The notes beneath the pieces are model-generated. The model did not search any database, was not told where the DNA came from, and worked only from the letters and a program-made list of their open reading frames with translations. From Pseudomonas sp. 21 (GTDB lineage: Bacteria > Pseudomonadota > Gammaproteobacteria > Pseudomonadales > Pseudomonadaceae), in NCBI RefSeq assembly GCF_000955805.1, contig NZ_JYOA01000007.1, forward strand, positions 809,098-845,960: a stretch of 36,863 nucleotides of DNA, written 5' to 3'. Position 1 is the stretch's first letter, and each line of letters begins with the position of its first letter. Positions 9,904 to 18,390 of this stretch are shown here, piece by piece. The translations under genes were made by a program, and so were the position numbers.

Positions 9904-10141
9904 CGCTGGTCTCCCTGCGGCGCCCGGAAGCGCCATGGCCGGTACGGAGCCGAGTGGCCCCCATGGCAGCGATGGTATGACTGGCCCAGCCGGCCCAGAT
10001 GCCTGCGCACGTCGCGGGTAGGTGCGTTTGCGACATGCTGCGACCGGCGCAAAAGCGACCGGGTGCGTGGAATTGCTCGTGGCGGCTGGTCAGAATGCGA
10101 CATGCCCGCGCCAGGATGGCGCGGCCCGCGGAGCCTTGCCG
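9904..10141. promoter_or_regulatory. Promoter region of glyA-sox operon with repeated GCGAC hexamers
   Basis: A divergent spacer of 238 bases. On the plus strand, GCGACA occurs at 10030-10035 and 10097-10102, and GCGACC at 10040-10045 and 10055-10060: four copies in 73 bases, all in one orientation (TGTCGC/GGTCGC as read by the glyA strand). They lie 127-199 bases upstream of the glyA start. By analogy with P. aeruginosa, this is where the AraC-type activator SouR (and possibly GbdR) should act. I cannot confirm the published motif from memory. No clear sigma-70 hexamers were seen. Confidence 0.45.
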
Positions 10142-10669
10142 ATGAAGCGCTTCTTCTTATCTGGTTCGCTGTGCCTTGCGCTGCTGTCGCCGACGCTGTC
10201 GGCCTGGGGCATGTCGCGCTTGTTCGACGGCGACGCACGGGTCTGGGTGCAGGGCCGGACGCTGTGCTTCGGCGGCGCGGCGTTCAAGTCGCCCGGCCTG
10301 TTCTTCAATCGCACGCTGCAGGTGGATGAACGGCAGGTGACGGTGCACGCCATCGAAGTCGCCCGCGAGCCTTACGAGCCGTTCTGGTCGTCGGCCAGCA
10401 TCGAACCGACCCGGGGAGTGCCGCTGCACAGCGACACCTGCTTCGCCTATGGCCAGGCCATCACCGGCTTTCGCCAGAAAGCCCCGGCGCGGCCCCTGGA
10501 GCCTGGCCTGTACAACGTCACCCTCGGCGGGCGCGACAACGCCGGGGACGGCCAGCGCGCGACCTTCATGAAGACCTTCTGCCTGGAAGCCCGCGGCGCC
10601 GGGGTGGCGGTGATCGATGCCGGCTATGACGAAAAGCAGGGGCGCTGGGTCTGCAACCCCCCGCAATGA
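10142..10669 (+). CDS. Exported four-cysteine protein of unknown function
   Basis: 175 residues with a signal peptide (MKRFFLSGSLCLALLSPTLSA). The mature part has four cysteines (TLCFGG, DTCFAYG, TFCLEA, WVCNPP) that could form two disulfides, and a beta-rich pattern ending PLEPGLYNVTLGG...FMKTFCLE. The layout (one strand around QGRTLCFGG, a late LEPGLYNVTL strand) faintly resembles proteins annotated as putative periplasmic T6SS immunity proteins; this is a weak inference and no toxin partner lies nearby. The ATG at 10142 has GGAG upstream and opens the signal peptide; 40 upstream in-frame codons look non-coding. It diverges from glyA. Confidence 0.7.
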   Translation: MKRFFLSGSLCLALLSPTLSAWGMSRLFDGDARVWVQGRTLCFGGAAFKSPGLFFNRTLQVDERQVTVHAIEVAREPYEPFWSSASIEPTRGVPLHSDTCFAYGQAITGFRQKAPARPLEPGLYNVTLGGRDNAGDGQRATFMKTFCLEARGAGVAVIDAGYDEKQGRWVCNPPQ

Positions 10670-10734
10670 AGCTGCGGATAGGAACCGCCCGGCCAAGGGA
10701 CTAAACTGCGCCCCTCACGAAATGCGAGGACGCC

Positions 10735-11415
10735 ATGAACCGTTCCCTGACTCTGCTTTCCGCCCTGCTGCTCACCGCGACGCTGCAGGGCTGTGGTGAC
10801 GACAGCAAACCCGCCAAGGCCGAAGCGCCCGAAGCCGCCAGCACTGCCGCCGCGGCCACCCCGGCCGGCGACAGCTGCAGCGGCCATGTGCTGGAGAAGG
10901 CGCTGCCGCCGACCAAGGCCATCTACGGCTATCCCTACCTGTCCCGCGAGTGCGGCTACGACGACGCCACCATCGTCTACGGCAAGGCCGACGGCAGCCA
11001 GCACCTGGTCGTGACCCTGACCGACACCGGCCTTCCGGCGCCGGGCGCCGACCAGCAGGGTGAGGCGGCCAAGCAGTACCTGGCCGCCCAGGCCAAGCTG
11101 CGCGACACCACCGCCAAGAACGTCTCGCTGCTCAACCAGGCCCGCCAGGCCGCATTGCAGAATGGCACCGCCGCGCAGTTCGGCGGCGAGCAGTACCTGC
11201 CGGTGATCGACAGCACGCGCATGGGCGACCCACTGGCCATCAGCGTGCCGGGCCCGGACGACAAAGCCGGCGAATCCAGCCTGACCGGCCTGATCAAGGG
11301 TCGCTACGTGCTCAACATGACCTCGCCGGACAAGCCCAACGGCGGTACCGCCCAGTCCCTGCGCGAGCTGTTCGTGCCGATCTCCGAGCAGATGGCGCTG
11401 ACCAAGCTGCCCTGA
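10735..11415 (+). CDS. Lipoprotein of unknown function
   Basis: 226 residues with a clear lipoprotein signal: TATLQGC, lipidated Cys20, followed by Gly-Asp-Asp, then an Ala/Pro-rich linker to about residue 45. The rest (CSGHVLEKALPPTKAIYGYP onward) contains two more cysteines (in DSCSGH and RECGYD) and no family I recognise. GAGG precedes the ATG. It follows the four-cysteine exported protein by 65 bases on the same strand and may be cotranscribed. Location: inner or outer membrane facing the periplasm. Confidence 0.8.
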   Translation: MNRSLTLLSALLLTATLQGCGDDSKPAKAEAPEAASTAAAATPAGDSCSGHVLEKALPPTKAIYGYPYLSRECGYDDATIVYGKADGSQHLVVTLTDTGLPAPGADQQGEAAKQYLAAQAKLRDTTAKNVSLLNQARQAALQNGTAAQFGGEQYLPVIDSTRMGDPLAISVPGPDDKAGESSLTGLIKGRYVLNMTSPDKPNGGTAQSLRELFVPISEQMALTKLP

Positions 11416-11534
11416 CAGATAGAGAGATATCTGACGGGAAGTCATACCGATTTCTGATCCTCCGCCTCACCTAGTTCTTAGGAAAATTCTCGGCATCGCT
11501 CATTACCGATCGCCAGAGACAGAGGTGGAGGACC

Positions 11535-11963
11535 ATGAAATTCACATTGAGAAACCTGCCCCTGCTGCTGGCCGCGACGTTTCCGCTGGCCGGCCATGCG
11601 CTGCAGATGCCTGCGCAACCGGCACCCGAGGTCAAGGCCTACAGCGGTGCGGACGGCGTCAAGGTCTGGCTGGAACAGATAGGGCCGCGCAAGGCCAATA
11701 TGTTCCTGGTGCGCATCGGCGGGGTGGCCCACGCATGGAACATGCGCATCCATCGAATGGATGGCCTCAGCCTGCTCGATGAGTCCCTGTTCAAGCTGCA
11801 TTCCCAGGGCAGGGGACCAATTGCCCTGGTGCTGCGTGGCGACTGCGGTGAAGTGATGCTCCCCGGCGAGGGCAACGCCCGGAAGGTCTGCTACGACCAG
11901 CAGTTGTCGGCGACCCAGGATGCCAAGCAGTTCGTCAGTGCCTACGTGAACCAGCGGCTGTAA
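11535..11963 (+). CDS. Small periplasmic protein of unknown function
   Basis: 142 residues with a signal peptide (MKFTLRNLPLLLAATFPLAGHA). Two cysteines in the C-terminal half (GDCGEV and KVCYDQ) probably form a disulfide. The body (KVWLEQIGPRKANMFLVRIG, HAWNMRIHRMDG) looks like a short beta-rich domain; I do not recognise a family. GGAGG precedes the ATG with good spacing. It is third in a run of exported proteins and 75 bases before ltaA. Confidence 0.75.
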   Translation: MKFTLRNLPLLLAATFPLAGHALQMPAQPAPEVKAYSGADGVKVWLEQIGPRKANMFLVRIGGVAHAWNMRIHRMDGLSLLDESLFKLHSQGRGPIALVLRGDCGEVMLPGEGNARKVCYDQQLSATQDAKQFVSAYVNQRL

Positions 11964-12038
11964 GAGTCCGGCTGCACGAGAGGCGGGGTTTTCGCTACGC
12001 TGCTGACTGACATTTCTGCGCAGTGCCGAGGCAGCCCC

Positions 12039-13085
12039 ATGACCGACAACACCCAACAGTTCGCCAGCGACAACTATTCCGGCATCTGCCCCGAAGCCTG
12101 GGCGGCGATGGCCGAGGCCAACCGCGGCCACGAGCGCGCCTACGGCGACGACCAATGGACCGCCCGCGCCTCCGACTACTTCCGCGAGCTGTTCGAGACC
12201 GACTGCGAAGTCTTCTTCGCCTTCAACGGTACCGCCGCCAACTCCCTGGCCCTGGCGGCGCTGTGCCAGAGCTACCACAGCGTGATCTGCGCCGAGACCG
12301 CCCACGTCGAGACCGACGAGTGCGGCGCGCCGGAGTTCTTCTCCAACGGCTCCAAGCTGCTGCTGGCGCGCACCGACGCCCAGGGCAAGCTGACCCCTGA
12401 GGCGATCCGCGAGATCGCCCTGAAGCGCCAGGACATCCACTACCCGAAGGCGCGCGTGGTCACCATCACCCAGGCCACCGAGGTCGGCACCGTCTACCGC
12501 CCGGACGAGCTGCAGGCGCTCAGCGCCACCTGCCGCGAGTTGGGTCTGCACCTGCACATGGACGGCGCGCGCTTCTCCAACGCCTGCGCCTTCCTCGGCG
12601 CGACCCCGGCCGAGCTGACCTGGAAATCCGGCGTCGAAGTGCTCTGCTTCGGCGGCACCAAGAACGGCATGGCGGTGGGCGAGGCCATCCTGTTCTTCAA
12701 CCGCGAACTGGCCGAAGGCTTCGACTACCGCTGCAAGCAGGCCGGGCAACTGGCCTCGAAGATGCGCTTCCTCGCCGCGCCCTGGGTCGGCGTGCTGCAG
12801 GACGACGCCTGGATGCATTACGCCAGCCACGCCAACCGCTGTGCACAACTGCTGGCCGAGCGCGTCGCCGACGTACCGGGTGTGCAGCTGATGTTCCCGG
12901 TGGAAGCCAACGGCGTGTTCCTGCAGATGTCCGAGCCGGCGCTGGAAGCCCTGCGCCAGCTCGGCTGGCGCTTCTACACCTTCATCGGTGCGGGCGGCGC
13001 GCGCTTCATGTGTTCGTGGGACACCGAGATCGCCCGCGTCGAGGAGCTGGCGGCTGACATCCGCAAGGTCATGGGGGCGAGCTGA
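12039..13085 (+). CDS. ltaA: Low-specificity L-threonine aldolase
   Basis: PLP enzyme splitting L-threonine or L-allo-threonine into glycine and acetaldehyde. It has 348 residues, aspartate aminotransferase fold type I. Visible: N-terminal FASDNYSGICPEAW, the glycine-rich FNGTAANSLAL, AETAHVETDECGAP, MDGARFSNA (the Asp contacts the PLP ring nitrogen), and CFGGTKNGM with PLP-lysine Lys208. It belongs to the same locus in P. aeruginosa, between glyA1 and gbcB, linking threonine breakdown to the glycine/serine branch. The message probably ends at the twin hairpins downstream (13100-13134). Confidence 0.95.
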   Translation: MTDNTQQFASDNYSGICPEAWAAMAEANRGHERAYGDDQWTARASDYFRELFETDCEVFFAFNGTAANSLALAALCQSYHSVICAETAHVETDECGAPEFFSNGSKLLLARTDAQGKLTPEAIREIALKRQDIHYPKARVVTITQATEVGTVYRPDELQALSATCRELGLHLHMDGARFSNACAFLGATPAELTWKSGVEVLCFGGTKNGMAVGEAILFFNRELAEGFDYRCKQAGQLASKMRFLAAPWVGVLQDDAWMHYASHANRCAQLLAERVADVPGVQLMFPVEANGVFLQMSEPALEALRQLGWRFYTFIGAGGARFMCSWDTEIARVEELAADIRKVMGAS

Positions 13086-13099
13086 AGCGCGCCTGAGTT

Positions 13100-13134
13100 G
13101 TCCCCAGGCGCTGGGGACGGTTGCACGGGCAACC
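13100..13134 (+). terminator. Twin perfect hairpins after ltaA (possible weak terminator)
   Basis: Hairpin 1: GTCCCCAG (13100-13107), loop GCG, CTGGGGAC (13111-13118). Hairpin 2 directly after: GGTTGC (13119-13124), loop ACGG, GCAACC (13129-13134). Both stems are perfect. There is no T run, so termination would be inefficient or factor-dependent. The first hairpin shares its AGGCGCT centre with the palindrome at 13892-13910. Confidence 0.45.
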
Positions 13135-13220
13135 TGTCCCCAACCTGTGGATGAATGCCTGCAGGCCACGGAGGACATGGCTTGCAATGGCGTGGTCGAA
13201 TTTTGATCAGGGCGGTTCTT

Positions 13221-13312
13221 GGTAGGAGCGAGCTTGCTCGCGAACCGCATTCCGCCTGCGTTCACGGTGTAAAGCGAGGCTACGGATGTTCGCGAGCAAG
13301 CTCGCTCCTACA
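13221..13312. repeat. REP element pair
   Basis: ggtaggagcgagcttgctcg at the left and an inverted gagcaagctcgctcctacaa arm at the right, about 45 bases apart. It lies between the converging ltaA and ybjQ-like genes. Confidence 0.85.
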
Positions 13313-13335
13313 AGTTGAAAATCGGTTCGGTTTCG

Positions 13336-13653
13336 TCAGATACGCACCGCCGTCCCGCTCACGCTGACCATCAGCATGCTGCCGTTCTGGCCCACCACCT
13401 CGTAATCCAGGTCGATGCCGACCACGGCGTTGGCGCCCAGCTCCTGCGCGCGCTCCTGCAGCTCCTCGAAGGCGATCTCCCGCGCTCGCCCCAGCTCCTT
13501 CTCGTACGCACCGGAACGGCCGCCAATGATGTCGCGCAGGCCGGCGAACAGGTCGCGGAACACGTTGGCGCCGAGGATCGCCTCGCCGACCACGATGCCG
13601 CGGTATTCCTGGATGGTCTTGCCCTCGATGGTGGGCGTGGTGGTCAGGATCAT
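13336..13653 (-). CDS. YbjQ / UPF0145 family protein
   Basis: 105 residues, the normal size of the YbjQ/UPF0145 family of small proteins (putative heavy-metal-binding domain that assembles into pentamers in solved members; the cellular role is unknown). Conserved features: [23 protein letters not shown] near the start, [19 protein letters not shown] in the middle, and [17 protein letters not shown]...[11 protein letters not shown] at the end. GGAG precedes the ATG. It is transcribed alone on the minus strand, converging on ltaA. Confidence 0.9.
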   Translation of the reverse strand: MILTTTPTIEGKTIQEYRGIVVGEAILGANVFRDLFAGLRDIIGGRSGAYEKELGRAREIAFEELQERAQELGANAVVGIDLDYEVVGQNGSMLMVSVSGTAVRI

Positions 13654-14577
13654 GGGGCTGACTCCTCTGGTGGGGGAAATCCAGCATAGTCCCGCACCCT
13701 ACCGAAGGCCGCGCCGGCTGTGTTTCAGCATTTGGCGAAATCCGGGGGCAACCTTGTGATAAAGCTGTGGACAACCTGGTGGAAAATGTCCGTGGCGTGA
13801 CACTTTCATGAACCCCGCGATTTCATCGCTCATTTTCATGAGAGGCCCGCTATTCGTGGCTTTCACGGCTTATGGAGGGGGTTGTGAAGATCTCCACAGG
13901 CGCTGTGGAGGCAAGCTTGTCCAACCTGTGGAAAAACTGTTGGGAGGTGGCTGCGGAGCCGATGGTGCGGGGCCTCCCTGGAACTGGCTGTTTTCTGATC
14001 AGTTGCGCTTTTTCAATCACTTGCACGCCTGTGTATCGATTACGACGAAATTCCTGTGCACGATCCTCCCACCGCTATCCCCGGTTTGTGTTGACCCTCT
14101 TGTGCGCCACCTGTGGAAAACTTCACCGACGCCCCGCCGGGCGGGGGGCGCGCGAGCCTGCTCGAAAAATGCTCAGCTGCGAGTGCAAGGAATTGATCCA
14201 CAGACGTTTTTCGGCAGCGTCGGGGGCTGCGGGAAACTTTCCACAATCCCTGTGGGGCGAAGCTCGCAGAAGGTGTGGACAACCTGTCACCAGATCGCGG
14301 GAGGCCGCGCGTGGCGTGCCTTCCTCATCTCCGTACGTTTTTTGATCAATTGGCGAAAGCCCCGTCATTTCTGGCTTTCAGCGATTTTTCCGGCGGGTTT
14401 TCCACATTGGCTGTGCAGCGTTCTGCCGGGAAGATGTGGGCGGACTGTGGATGGATCGCCACAAGCCGCGATGCCACTGGCTCGCGCCGGGTTGATCAAT
14501 ATTTGTCCAGGGCCGCTGGGCCCGCTGCCTATAATCCATGAACTGCGGTGCAGGAGCCCTGGGGGCGGGAGACCATC
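13654..14577. other. Gene-free spacer with DnaA-box-like cluster
   Basis: 924 bases without a credible gene. Six sequences one mismatch from TGTGGATAA occur within about 640 bases: 13766 (TGTGGACAA), 13927 and 14112 (TGTGGAAAA), 14194 (TGATCCACA), 14274 (TGTGGACAA) and 14398 (TTTTCCACA). A weaker copy is at 14456. TGTGGACAACCTG is repeated exactly at 13766 and 14274. A perfect 8-bp palindrome CTCCACAG/CTGTGGAG lies at 13892-13910. GATC occurs eight times. The spacer is visibly less GC-rich than the flanking genes. A perfect box (16811) and near-boxes (13146, 16632) lie just outside. A DnaA-binding or titration role is inference. Confidence 0.5.
14530..14535 (+). promoter_or_regulatory. -10 element of the EF-G-like gene promoter
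   Basis: A perfect TATAAT hexamer 43 bases before the EF-G-like start codon. No good -35 sits at 17 bases; TTGATC at 14502 is 22 bases away, so the promoter may be activator-dependent or use another contact. Confidence 0.5.
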
Positions 14578-16626
14578 ATGTCCGGTTACTCGGTGGAACA
14601 GATCCGCACCGTGGCCCTGGTCGGCCACGGTGACAGCGGCAAGACCCTGCTCGCCGAAGCGCTGCTGCAGCACAGTGGGGCAATTCCCAGCATGGGCTCG
14701 CTGGAACGCGGCGACACCCTCTGCGACTCCGACCCCATGGAGCGCGAGTACCACCATTCCCTGGCCGCCGCGCTGGCGCACTTCGAGCACGAGGGCGCGC
14801 ACATCCGCCTGGTCGACACTCCCGGTTATCCCGACTTCATCGGCCACGCGTTGCCGGCGCTCGCCGCAGTGGAGACCGCGCTGGTGGTGGTGAACGCGCA
14901 GAACGGTATCGAACTGTCCACGCGGCGGATGATGGACTGGGCGGGCGAACGCGGCCTGTGCCGGATGCTGGTGGTGAACAAGATCGATGCCGAACGCGTT
15001 GACCTGCCGGCCCTGTTGGCGGGTTTGCGCGAGTCGTTCGGCAAGGAGGTACTGCCCCTCAACCTGCCCGCCGAGGGTGGCGCACGGGTTGTGGATTGTT
15101 TCTTCAATCCCGACGGCGAGGCTGACTTTTCCTCCGTGGCCGAGGCGCACCAGGCGCTGGTGGACCAGGTGGTGGAGGTGGACGAGGCGCTGATGGCGCA
15201 TTACCTGGAGGAGGGCGAGGTGGCGCCCGAGGCGTTGCACGAACCCTTCGAGCGCGCGCTGCGCGAGGGGCACCTGATTCCCCTGTGCTTCGTTTCTGCC
15301 CGCACCGGTGCTGGCGTCCCCGAGTTGGCCGACATTCTCGCGCGCCTTGCGCCCAACCCCACCGAGGGCAACCCGCCGCTGTTCCTGCGCACCGACGACA
15401 AGGGCAAGGAACACCCGGTGACCTGCCAGCCGGACCCCAAGGCCCATGTGCTGGCCCATGTGTTCAAGGTGGTGATCGACCCCTTCGTCGGCCGCCTGGC
15501 CGTGTTCCGCGTGCACCAGGGCACGATTCGCCGGGAAATGCAGCTGTTCGCCGGCGATGGGCGCAAGTCGTTCAAGGTGGGCCACCTGCTGCGCCTGCAG
15601 GGAAAGAAGCACGAAGAGGCGCCGTGGCTGATCCCCGGCGACTTCGGCGCGCTGACCAAGGTCGACGAACTGGAGTACGGCGTGGTGCTGCACGACTCCC
15701 ACGATGAGGACCACATCCACCTCAAGCCCCTGGACTTTCCCGAGCCGATGCAGGGCCTGGCTATCGAAGCGGGCCGCCGCGGCGACGAGCAGCGCCTGGC
15801 GGAAATCCTCCAGCGCCTGCAGGCCGAAGACCCCTGTGTGCGCCTGGACTACAACGCTTCCACCCAGCAAACCGTGCTGCGCGGCATGGGCGAGATGCAC
15901 CTGCGCTATCTGCTGGAGCGCATGGCCGGACAATACAAGCTGGAGGTGCAGACCCGGGTGCCCGCCGTACCCTACCGCGAGACCGCCACCCGCGTGGCGG
16001 AGGGCCATAGCCGGCACAAGAAGCAGACCGGCGGGGCGGGGCAGTTCGGCGAGGTGTTCCTGCGCATCGAGCCGCTGCCGCGGGGCGAGGGCTTCGCCTT
16101 CGTCGACGCGATCAAGGGCGGGGTGATTCCCGGCAACTTCATCCCCTCGGTGGAGAAGGGCGTGCGCTCGGCGCTGGCGGCCGGGCCGCTGGCCGGCTTC
16201 CCGGTGGAGGACGTGAAGGTCACGGTCTTCGACGGCAAGAGTCACTCGGTGGACTCCAAGGACATCGCCTTCCAGGCCGCCGGGCGCAAGGCCATGCTCG
16301 ATGCGCTGCGCAATGCCGGCGGCATCGTGCTGGAGCCGGTGATGCAGATCGAGGTGACAACGCCGGATACCCATCTGGGCGACATCACCGCCGACCTGAC
16401 CGGCCGCCGGGGCCAGGTGCTGGGTACCGAGTCGCTGTCGGCCAGCGTCGCACTGGTGCGCGGGCAGGTGCCGCTGGCTGAGCTTGACGGTTACGCCAAC
16501 CGGCTGAAATCCATCACCGCCGGCCAGGGTCTCTATAGCCTTTCTTCCAGTCATTACAGCGCCGTCCCACAGGACGTGCAGCAACGCCTGTCGAGTGGCT
16601 ACAAGGCGGTCCCGGAAGAAGACTGA
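14578..16626 (+). CDS. Elongation factor G-like GTPase
   Basis: 682-residue translational-type GTPase with the full EF-G domain order: GTPase domain with G1 GHGDSGKT (16-23), G3 DTPGYPD (80-86), G4 NKID (134-137) and a G5-like SART; domain II; domain III around VLRGMGEMHLRYLLERM; domain IV around RHKKQTGGAGQFGEVFL; and domain V near the end. The switch I region (about 46-62, DTLCDSDPMEREYHHSLAA) lacks the RGITI signature of canonical EF-G. This puts it among EF-G-like paralogs (EF-G2 type), not the housekeeping FusA. Substrate and role (recycling, stress translation, or other) are unknown. ATG 14578 has GGGAG upstream; an ATG 30 bases earlier is less likely. It stands alone between two spacers carrying DnaA-like boxes. 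Confidence 0.88.
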   Translation: MSGYSVEQIRTVALVGHGDSGKTLLAEALLQHSGAIPSMGSLERGDTLCDSDPMEREYHHSLAAALAHFEHEGAHIRLVDTPGYPDFIGHALPALAAVETALVVVNAQNGIELSTRRMMDWAGERGLCRMLVVNKIDAERVDLPALLAGLRESFGKEVLPLNLPAEGGARVVDCFFNPDGEADFSSVAEAHQALVDQVVEVDEALMAHYLEEGEVAPEALHEPFERALREGHLIPLCFVSARTGAGVPELADILARLAPNPTEGNPPLFLRTDDKGKEHPVTCQPDPKAHVLAHVFKVVIDPFVGRLAVFRVHQGTIRREMQLFAGDGRKSFKVGHLLRLQGKKHEEAPWLIPGDFGALTKVDELEYGVVLHDSHDEDHIHLKPLDFPEPMQGLAIEAGRRGDEQRLAEILQRLQAEDPCVRLDYNASTQQTVLRGMGEMHLRYLLERMAGQYKLEVQTRVPAVPYRETATRVAEGHSRHKKQTGGAGQFGEVFLRIEPLPRGEGFAFVDAIKGGVIPGNFIPSVEKGVRSALAAGPLAGFPVEDVKVTVFDGKSHSVDSKDIAFQAAGRKAMLDALRNAGGIVLEPVMQIEVTTPDTHLGDITADLTGRRGQVLGTESLSASVALVRGQVPLAELDGYANRLKSITAGQGLYSLSSSHYSAVPQDVQQRLSSGYKAVPEED

Positions 16627-16860
16627 GCAAATGTGGATAGTTGTCGCAGCCGGTCGCTGGAAAGGCCCGTGGCTGCGCGCTTGCGTGCGCTCTGGTGGAT
16701 ATCTGGCAGAAACCTGGAAGCCACGTGGCATGCGGGTTGCAGGCGGGATCGAGGCGGCCATGCGGTTCGGCCAAAGGTGTCTCCGGGCTTGCCTCGGGAC
16801 ACCTTCAGCCTGTGGATAACTCAGTGGGTAACGTGTGGGGCAGGTGGGGGCAGGCTGTGA
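16627..16860. other. Convergent spacer with perfect DnaA box
   Basis: The EF-G-like gene and gbcB converge here. The spacer contains TGTGGATAG (16632-16640) and a perfect TGTGGATAA (16811-16819), the latter followed by GTGGGTAACGTGTGG. No gene and no classical terminator were seen. Confidence 0.5.
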
Positions 16861-17964
16861 TCAGTACTCGATCACCACGTCGCCCTTGGGCACGCTGCAG
16901 CAGGACAGGATGTAGCCTTCGGCGACGTCTTCGTCGGTGATCCCGCCGTTGTGCTCCATCTCCACCTCGCCGGAGCGCTTCATCACCTTGCAGGTGCCGC
17001 AGATGCCCATGCCGCAGGCCTTGGGAATGTGCAGCCCGAGCTGGGCGGCGGCGGCGTGGACGGTCTCGCCCGGCGCCACGCGGATGCTCTTGCCGGTTTC
17101 GCAGAACTCGACGAGGTTCTGCTCGGCCAGGGGTACGGCCGGCGCCTCGGCAGCCTCGGCGGCCAGCTCCTTCACGTCGGCGCGCACTTCCGGCGGGGTC
17201 GGGCCGAAGGCTTCCTCGTGGTAGCGCGACATGTCGTAGCCTTCGGCTTCGAGCACGCGCTTGACCGCGTGCATGTAGGGCGTCGGGCCGCAGCAGAAGA
17301 CCTCGCGCTCGAGGAAGTCCGGCGCCATCAGCTGCAGCATGGCCTTGTTCAGGAAGCCCCGGTAGCCGGCCCAGGACTCGCCCATCTCGTATTTCTCGCA
17401 GACCAGGTACAGCTTGAAGTTGTTGATCCGCGAGTTCATGTGCTCCAGCTCGCGGTGATAGATGATGTCCTTGGGCGTGCGCGCGCTGTGCACGAAGACC
17501 ATGTCGACGTTGCCGTTGGTGTCGAAGAACCAGCGCGACATGGACATCACCGGGGTGATGCCGACACCGCCGGAGAGGAACAGCACCTTCTCGGCGGGGA
17601 AGTCGATGGCGTTGAAGTTGCCCACCGGACCGTGCACCGGGATCTGGTCGCCTTCCTTGAGGTTGTCGTGCAGCCAGTTCGACACCTTGCCGCCGGGCAC
17701 GCGCTTGATGGTGATGGAGAAGCTGTAGGGCACCGAGGGCGAGCTGGAGATGGTGTAGGAACGCATGATCGGCTGGCCGTCGATCTCCAGCTCCAGGGTG
17801 ACGAACTGCCCCGGCTTGAAGAAGAACATGATCGGTGCGTCGGCCATGAAGCAGAAGGTGCGCACATCCCAGGTTTCCTGGATGGCCTTCACGCAGCGCA
17901 CCAGGTGGCGCCCGTTGGCCCAGGTCTGGGTGTTCACCGGATTGAGGAAGTTGTTCGTCGACAT
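16861..17964 (-). CDS. gbcB: Glycine betaine monooxygenase, ferredoxin reductase component
   Basis: Passes electrons from NAD(P)H through flavin and a [2Fe-2S] centre to the Rieske oxygenase GbcA. It has 367 residues in three parts: FAD-binding beta-barrel with RSYTISSSP (68-76), nucleotide-binding domain with SGGVGITPV (131-139) and CCGPTPYMHAV, and a C-terminal plant-type ferredoxin with C-x4-C-x2-C-x29-C (Cys317, 322, 325, 355; CGMGICGTCKV). ATG 17964 (GGAGAGA upstream, MSTNNFLNPVNTQTW) is chosen; an open frame runs 414 bases further upstream but is implausible low-complexity coding. It is divergent from gbcA, as in P. aeruginosa PA5411/PA5410. Confidence 0.96.
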   Translation of the reverse strand: MSTNNFLNPVNTQTWANGRHLVRCVKAIQETWDVRTFCFMADAPIMFFFKPGQFVTLELEIDGQPIMRSYTISSSPSVPYSFSITIKRVPGGKVSNWLHDNLKEGDQIPVHGPVGNFNAIDFPAEKVLFLSGGVGITPVMSMSRWFFDTNGNVDMVFVHSARTPKDIIYHRELEHMNSRINNFKLYLVCEKYEMGESWAGYRGFLNKAMLQLMAPDFLEREVFCCGPTPYMHAVKRVLEAEGYDMSRYHEEAFGPTPPEVRADVKELAAEAAEAPAVPLAEQNLVEFCETGKSIRVAPGETVHAAAAQLGLHIPKACGMGICGTCKVMKRSGEVEMEHNGGITDEDVAEGYILSCCSVPKGDVVIEY

Positions 17965-18390
17965 GCTGTCTCTCCGCGCACGCGGGCCGTGCTGGGCCTG
18001 ATGGGGCAGCGCCGGGGTCCGTTTGCCTACGTCGTTCGAGCGTAGAAAGCACGGGGCCTTTCGGCATGCCTGATGGGGCGGATTGTGTGCACGAGGATGG
18101 CCGCTGCATTTACCTGCCAGCGACATTTGCATGCTTATCGCGACCTGCCGCCTGGCGCGTGCCGTTGCGCGTCGGGAAATGATCTGGCCGTGTCGCCCAT
18201 GGATAAGGGTTCCTACGGGGCGCGGCCCCACACTCAGCTCCATGCCGAGCAACCCCCAGGTTGAGCGAGACGGCGGGAAACGGCGCACTCGGCGCGCCTG
18301 ACACCTGCCGCAAATGCCCTGCGTGGCAAACCGTATCAGCCACTTATTTCCGCCGGCAGCCCGACCGGGCTGCGGCATGAGGACCTAGCA
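17965..18390. promoter_or_regulatory. Divergent gbcB/gbcA control region
   Basis: 426 bases without a gene. GCGACA (18120-18125) and GCGACC (18140-18145) are exactly 20 bases apart in direct orientation, the spacing usual for AraC-family half sites. TGTCGC (18191-18196) adds an inverted copy, in the string TGTCGCCCATG, which recurs at 20185 before the dgc operon. In P. aeruginosa the AraC-type activator GbdR controls gbcA and gbcB from this spacer; assigning these repeats to GbdR is inference. A GAGGA ribosome site precedes gbcA. Confidence 0.5.

Noticed and set aside
11416..11433. CAGATA-gagaga-TATCTG as a terminator of the lipoprotein gene
   Set aside because: The inverted repeat is perfect but short and AT-rich with no T run; it starts at the base after the stop codon. 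Not strong enough to call.
13654..14577. Chromosomal replication origin oriC
   Set aside because: DnaA-like boxes are present, but dnaA, dnaN, rpmH, parAB and gidA are all absent from the surroundings, and no long AT-rich unwinding stretch is visible.
14365..16761. 798-codon open frame opposite the EF-G-like gene
   Set aside because: GC-bias shadow; the plus-strand frame carries all GTPase motifs.
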